7,018 nucleotides of DNA. Origin: JBFGWM01 sp041588495 (GTDB lineage Bacteria > Pseudomonadota > Gammaproteobacteria > Pseudomonadales > JBFGWM01). Positions 4,876 to 7,018 of this stretch are shown piece after piece (position 1 is the stretch's first letter; every line of letters begins with the position of its first letter). The stretch spans positions 1 to 7,018 of the forward strand of contig JBFGWM010000151.1 in NCBI GenBank assembly GCA_041588495.1, read 5' to 3'. A program made the translations under genes and the position numbers. The notes beneath the pieces were generated by a model. The model was not told the DNA's origin, did no database searches, and saw nothing but the letters and a program-made list of their open reading frames with translations.

Positions 4876-7018
4876 GTCCCCGGCCAGAGCCCGCCACTCG
4901 CCCGGCGTCATCACGCGAACGCTGATGCCGTCCACGGTCAGTCCGGTCACGCGCATCATGTCGCGCAGGTGCTCCTGCGGATCACCGGAGACCTGTTCAA
5001 GGTTCCACCGCCTCACGTCACCATTGGCGTGCGCCGAGTAGAGATCCGAGTCGTCGGCGCCGAACACCAGGCTCGTGACCGCCGACGGAGGTCCGTGCAG
5101 TACCAGCGCCACAGAACCTGTTGCGGCATCCCAGACACGCACCGTCTGATCCTCGCCGCCACTGGCGACGTAACGACCTCCGGGGCTGGCAGCCACAGCC
5201 TCGACCTTGCGCGCATGGCCGTGCAGAACCATCTCCCCTGTGTTTCCTGCCGGATTCCAAAGGCGCACCGAGCGATCCGAAGAACCGGACACCAGGCGAC
5301 CGTCGGGCAGGAACGCCAGGCTGCGCACCGAGAACGTGTGTCCCTCCAATTGTTTCACCGGTTTGCCGGTCTCTACGTTCCAGAGGTCGATGACCTTGTC
5401 AAAACCAGAACTGGCCAGCACCTTGCGATCCGGGGAAAGGGCCAGCGCATGGACCTCGGTTCGTGCGAGGTCATCCAGCAACCGCGACTGTCCGGAATTC
5501 AGATCGCGCCCCCGTATCAGCCCCCCGTTGTGGGTCAGGAACACGCGATCCGCCTCCGCGTCCACCGCAATGTGTGGTTCGGGTGATGACTCGCTGAAGG
5601 GTCGCGAACTGATCTGCCCGGTGGACAGGTCCAGTTCAGCAAGAAAATTACGACCCACCGCCAGCACGCGGTCTCCCGGAAGAAAAGCGAGGTCCGTCAG
5701 GGCCTGCCCTCCTGCGAGCGCCACCGGTTCAGCCAGGGACCGGCCCGTGACATCCCAGAGGTGCACGAACCCGTTCGCATCGGCGGCCGCCAGGCGCCTG
5801 CCGACCGCATCATGGGCAAGCCGGTAGATGCGTGTCGCGGCCCCTGTAAACCGGCCCGTCGCGCGCTCATCAGTGACGGGCAGTCTCCAGAACCGGACGA
5901 CCCCGTCCATAGCCGCACTCCCCACCATGTTCTCATTCAGCAACACCAGTCGGCGGATCGGTTTGTCGTGGGCGAGTACCGTACTGGACCACGCGTTGTC
6001 ATGCAGGTCCGCGACAGCGATGTGGCCAAAGCGTCCACCGGTGACGGCCCGGCGGTTATCTGCGGCGACCACGACATCGCGCAACCAGGAAGCCGGGTGA
6101 CGCAACAGCGTCCTGATTTCTCCGGGTTGCCCTGCAAAGGCAATTTCGTGCAGCCCGCCCTGGTCGACACCGGCAACGAAAAGCATGCGCGCGCCGCCAT
6201 CCACAAATCGAAAACCCTTGACCGGCCAGGGTGAGGTGGCGCGTATTATCGGCGTGGGCTTCCATGTGCCGGTCGACCATGCGAGGAGGTCGCCGTTATC
6301 CGACCCGGAACTGACGAGCCATTTCCCGTCCGGGCTGAAACGCAGGTACATGATCCCGATGCCCTCGTGAGCCTGCAGGCGCCTGCTGACGCTGCCGTCC
6401 ACCGGGTTCCAGAGGTACACGGAACCGTCGCCGTCACCAGATGCCACCAAGGACCCGTCCGGACTGACGGCCACCGCATAGACGCGGTCCGCATGCTTGC
6501 GAAACTGCTGCAGCAGGGTGCCATCGGCGGCGTTCCAGACCCGGACCTCGCGATCGTAGGCCGCGCTCAGAAGCAACCGCCCGTCCTGCGTGAGCGCCAG
6601 TTCCCGAACCTTGTCGCGATGACCGGTGAACTCCTGCAACAGTTCGCCATCCGGCCAGCTCCAGGCACGGACGATGTTGTCGTAGTGGCCGGTGTAAATG
6701 CGATCGCCGTGGGCGACAAACCCGCTGACCCCGGCGGGGACATCATCGCCTTCCGCGGCGACGAGCATTCCGGCGAGCGGTACCAGCCCACGGTCATCGG
6801 AGAACAGGCCCCGGTAATAATTGCGCGGATCTTCAACCCATGCCTTCGCCGCAAGCACCGCTGCCTCGTTGAAATGCCCGGCCGCGTACTTCTCCTGCGC
6901 CTTTTTGAACAAGGCCAGGCCAAGATTGCGACGCGCCTCGGCATGTGCGGCCGTCGCGCGGTCCCGCTCGGTGCGGGCCCCCTCCGCGGACGACTCCGCT
7001 GCGACGCGCGCGAGTTCC
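4870..7018 (-). CDS. Large WD40-repeat protein with tandem beta-propellers (N-terminus outside window)
   Basis: The frame is open from the right edge at 7017, giving 715 visible residues, so the true start lies outside. A TTG at 6912 could be read as a start but falls inside a continuous helix. Residues 1-35 are an Ala/Glu/Arg-rich, probably coiled-coil stretch (RTERDRATAAHAEARRN), followed by a TPR-like helical pair to about residue 65. From about residue 95 to 675 I count about 14 WD40 blades, enough for two seven-bladed propellers. Blades 2, 3 and 11-13 are canonical (for example VRVWNAADG, VYLWNP, IDLWNVETG, VRLWNP, VRVWDAATG); blades 5, 6, 9 and 10 are degenerate. A 40-residue tail ends in MTPGEWRALAGDG. 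There are no membrane segments. Such coiled-coil/WD40 C-termini are often joined to a kinase, caspase-like, TIR or NTPase domain, but none is visible here. It converges on the cbb cluster and is probably unrelated to it. Confidence 0.93.
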   Translation of the reverse strand, partial: ELARVAAESSAEGARTERDRATAAHAEARRNLGLALFKKAQEKYAAGHFNEAAVLAAKAWVEDPRNYYRGLFSDDRGLVPLAGMLVAAEGDDVPAGVSGFVAHGDRIYTGHYDNIVRAWSWPDGELLQEFTGHRDKVRELALTQDGRLLLSAAYDREVRVWNAADGTLLQQFRKHADRVYAVAVSPDGSLVASGDGDGSVYLWNPVDGSVSRRLQAHEGIGIMYLRFSPDGKWLVSSGSDNGDLLAWSTGTWKPTPIIRATSPWPVKGFRFVDGGARMLFVAGVDQGGLHEIAFAGQPGEIRTLLRHPASWLRDVVVAADNRRAVTGGRFGHIAVADLHDNAWSSTVLAHDKPIRRLVLLNENMVGSAAMDGVVRFWRLPVTDERATGRFTGAATRIYRLAHDAVGRRLAAADANGFVHLWDVTGRSLAEPVALAGGQALTDLAFLPGDRVLAVGRNFLAELDLSTGQISSRPFSESSPEPHIAVDAEADRVFLTHNGGLIRGRDLNSGQSRLLDDLARTEVHALALSPDRKVLASSGFDKVIDLWNVETGKPVKQLEGHTFSVRSLAFLPDGRLVSGSSDRSVRLWNPAGNTGEMVLHGHARKVEAVAASPGGRYVASGGEDQTVRVWDAATGSVALVLHGPPSAVTSLVFGADDSDLYSAHANGDVRRWNLEQVSGDPQEHLRDMMRVTGLTVDGISVRVMTPGEWRALAGDG

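Noticed and set aside
4870..6735. DNA-level tandem repeat or CRISPR-like array in the WD40 gene
   Set aside because: Repetition is at protein level, with about 40-residue units diverged in DNA; there are no identical repeats with regular spacers.
6910..6912. TTG as the start codon of the WD40 gene
   Set aside because: The frame stays open for 35 more codons to the edge and encodes a charged helix continuous with the downstream helices, so the gene more likely starts outside the window.

Overview
The window carries the distal part of a Calvin-Benson-Bassham (CO2 fixation) gene cluster on the + strand, and facing it on the - strand a large WD40 beta-propeller gene whose start lies outside the window. 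The DNA is GC-rich with strong G/C preference at third codon positions. The RuBisCO is the red type (form IC) and is followed by its matching activase CbbX. The phosphoribulokinase is the short, octameric proteobacterial class. Together these point to an autotrophic or facultatively autotrophic proteobacterium, most plausibly a gamma- or betaproteobacterial chemolithoautotroph. The genus cannot be read from the sequence, and no carboxysome gene is present.

Layout: 1-726 is the C-terminal half of cbbL. 747-1181 is cbbS. 1182-1325 is a 143-nt spacer with a strong GC hairpin. 1326-2252 is cbbX. 2262-3341 is a class I fructose-1,6-bisphosphatase (cbbF). 3350-4222 is phosphoribulokinase (cbbP). 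4274-4837 is a thioredoxin-fold, peroxiredoxin-like protein. A 32-nt convergent junction (4838-4869) holds an imperfect hairpin and overlaps a palindrome. 4870-7018 is the WD40 protein on the - strand, with about 14 blades (two seven-bladed propellers), and it runs off the right edge.

Working together: CbbP makes ribulose-1,5-bisphosphate, CbbLS carboxylates it, CbbX pulls inhibitory sugar phosphates off RuBisCO, and CbbF supplies fructose-6-phosphate for regeneration of the acceptor. cbbX, cbbF and cbbP are packed within 8-9 nt of one another. The Shine-Dalgarno sequences of cbbF and cbbP overlap or touch the preceding stop codon, so they are probably translationally coupled. The thioredoxin-fold gene sits 51 nt further on and probably shares the transcript.

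The most unusual point is the cbbF product. It is clearly a class I FBPase in overall sequence, but several normally near-invariant metal- and substrate-site residues are replaced (DPLDGSSN reads DPLEGSAQ, SEE reads SAE, and the active-site Tyr of the FxYP motif is Asp), while cbbP and cbbX keep all recognisable active-site residues. Otherwise this is a recognisable CO2-fixation locus. I see no mobile element, CRISPR array, tRNA or rRNA.
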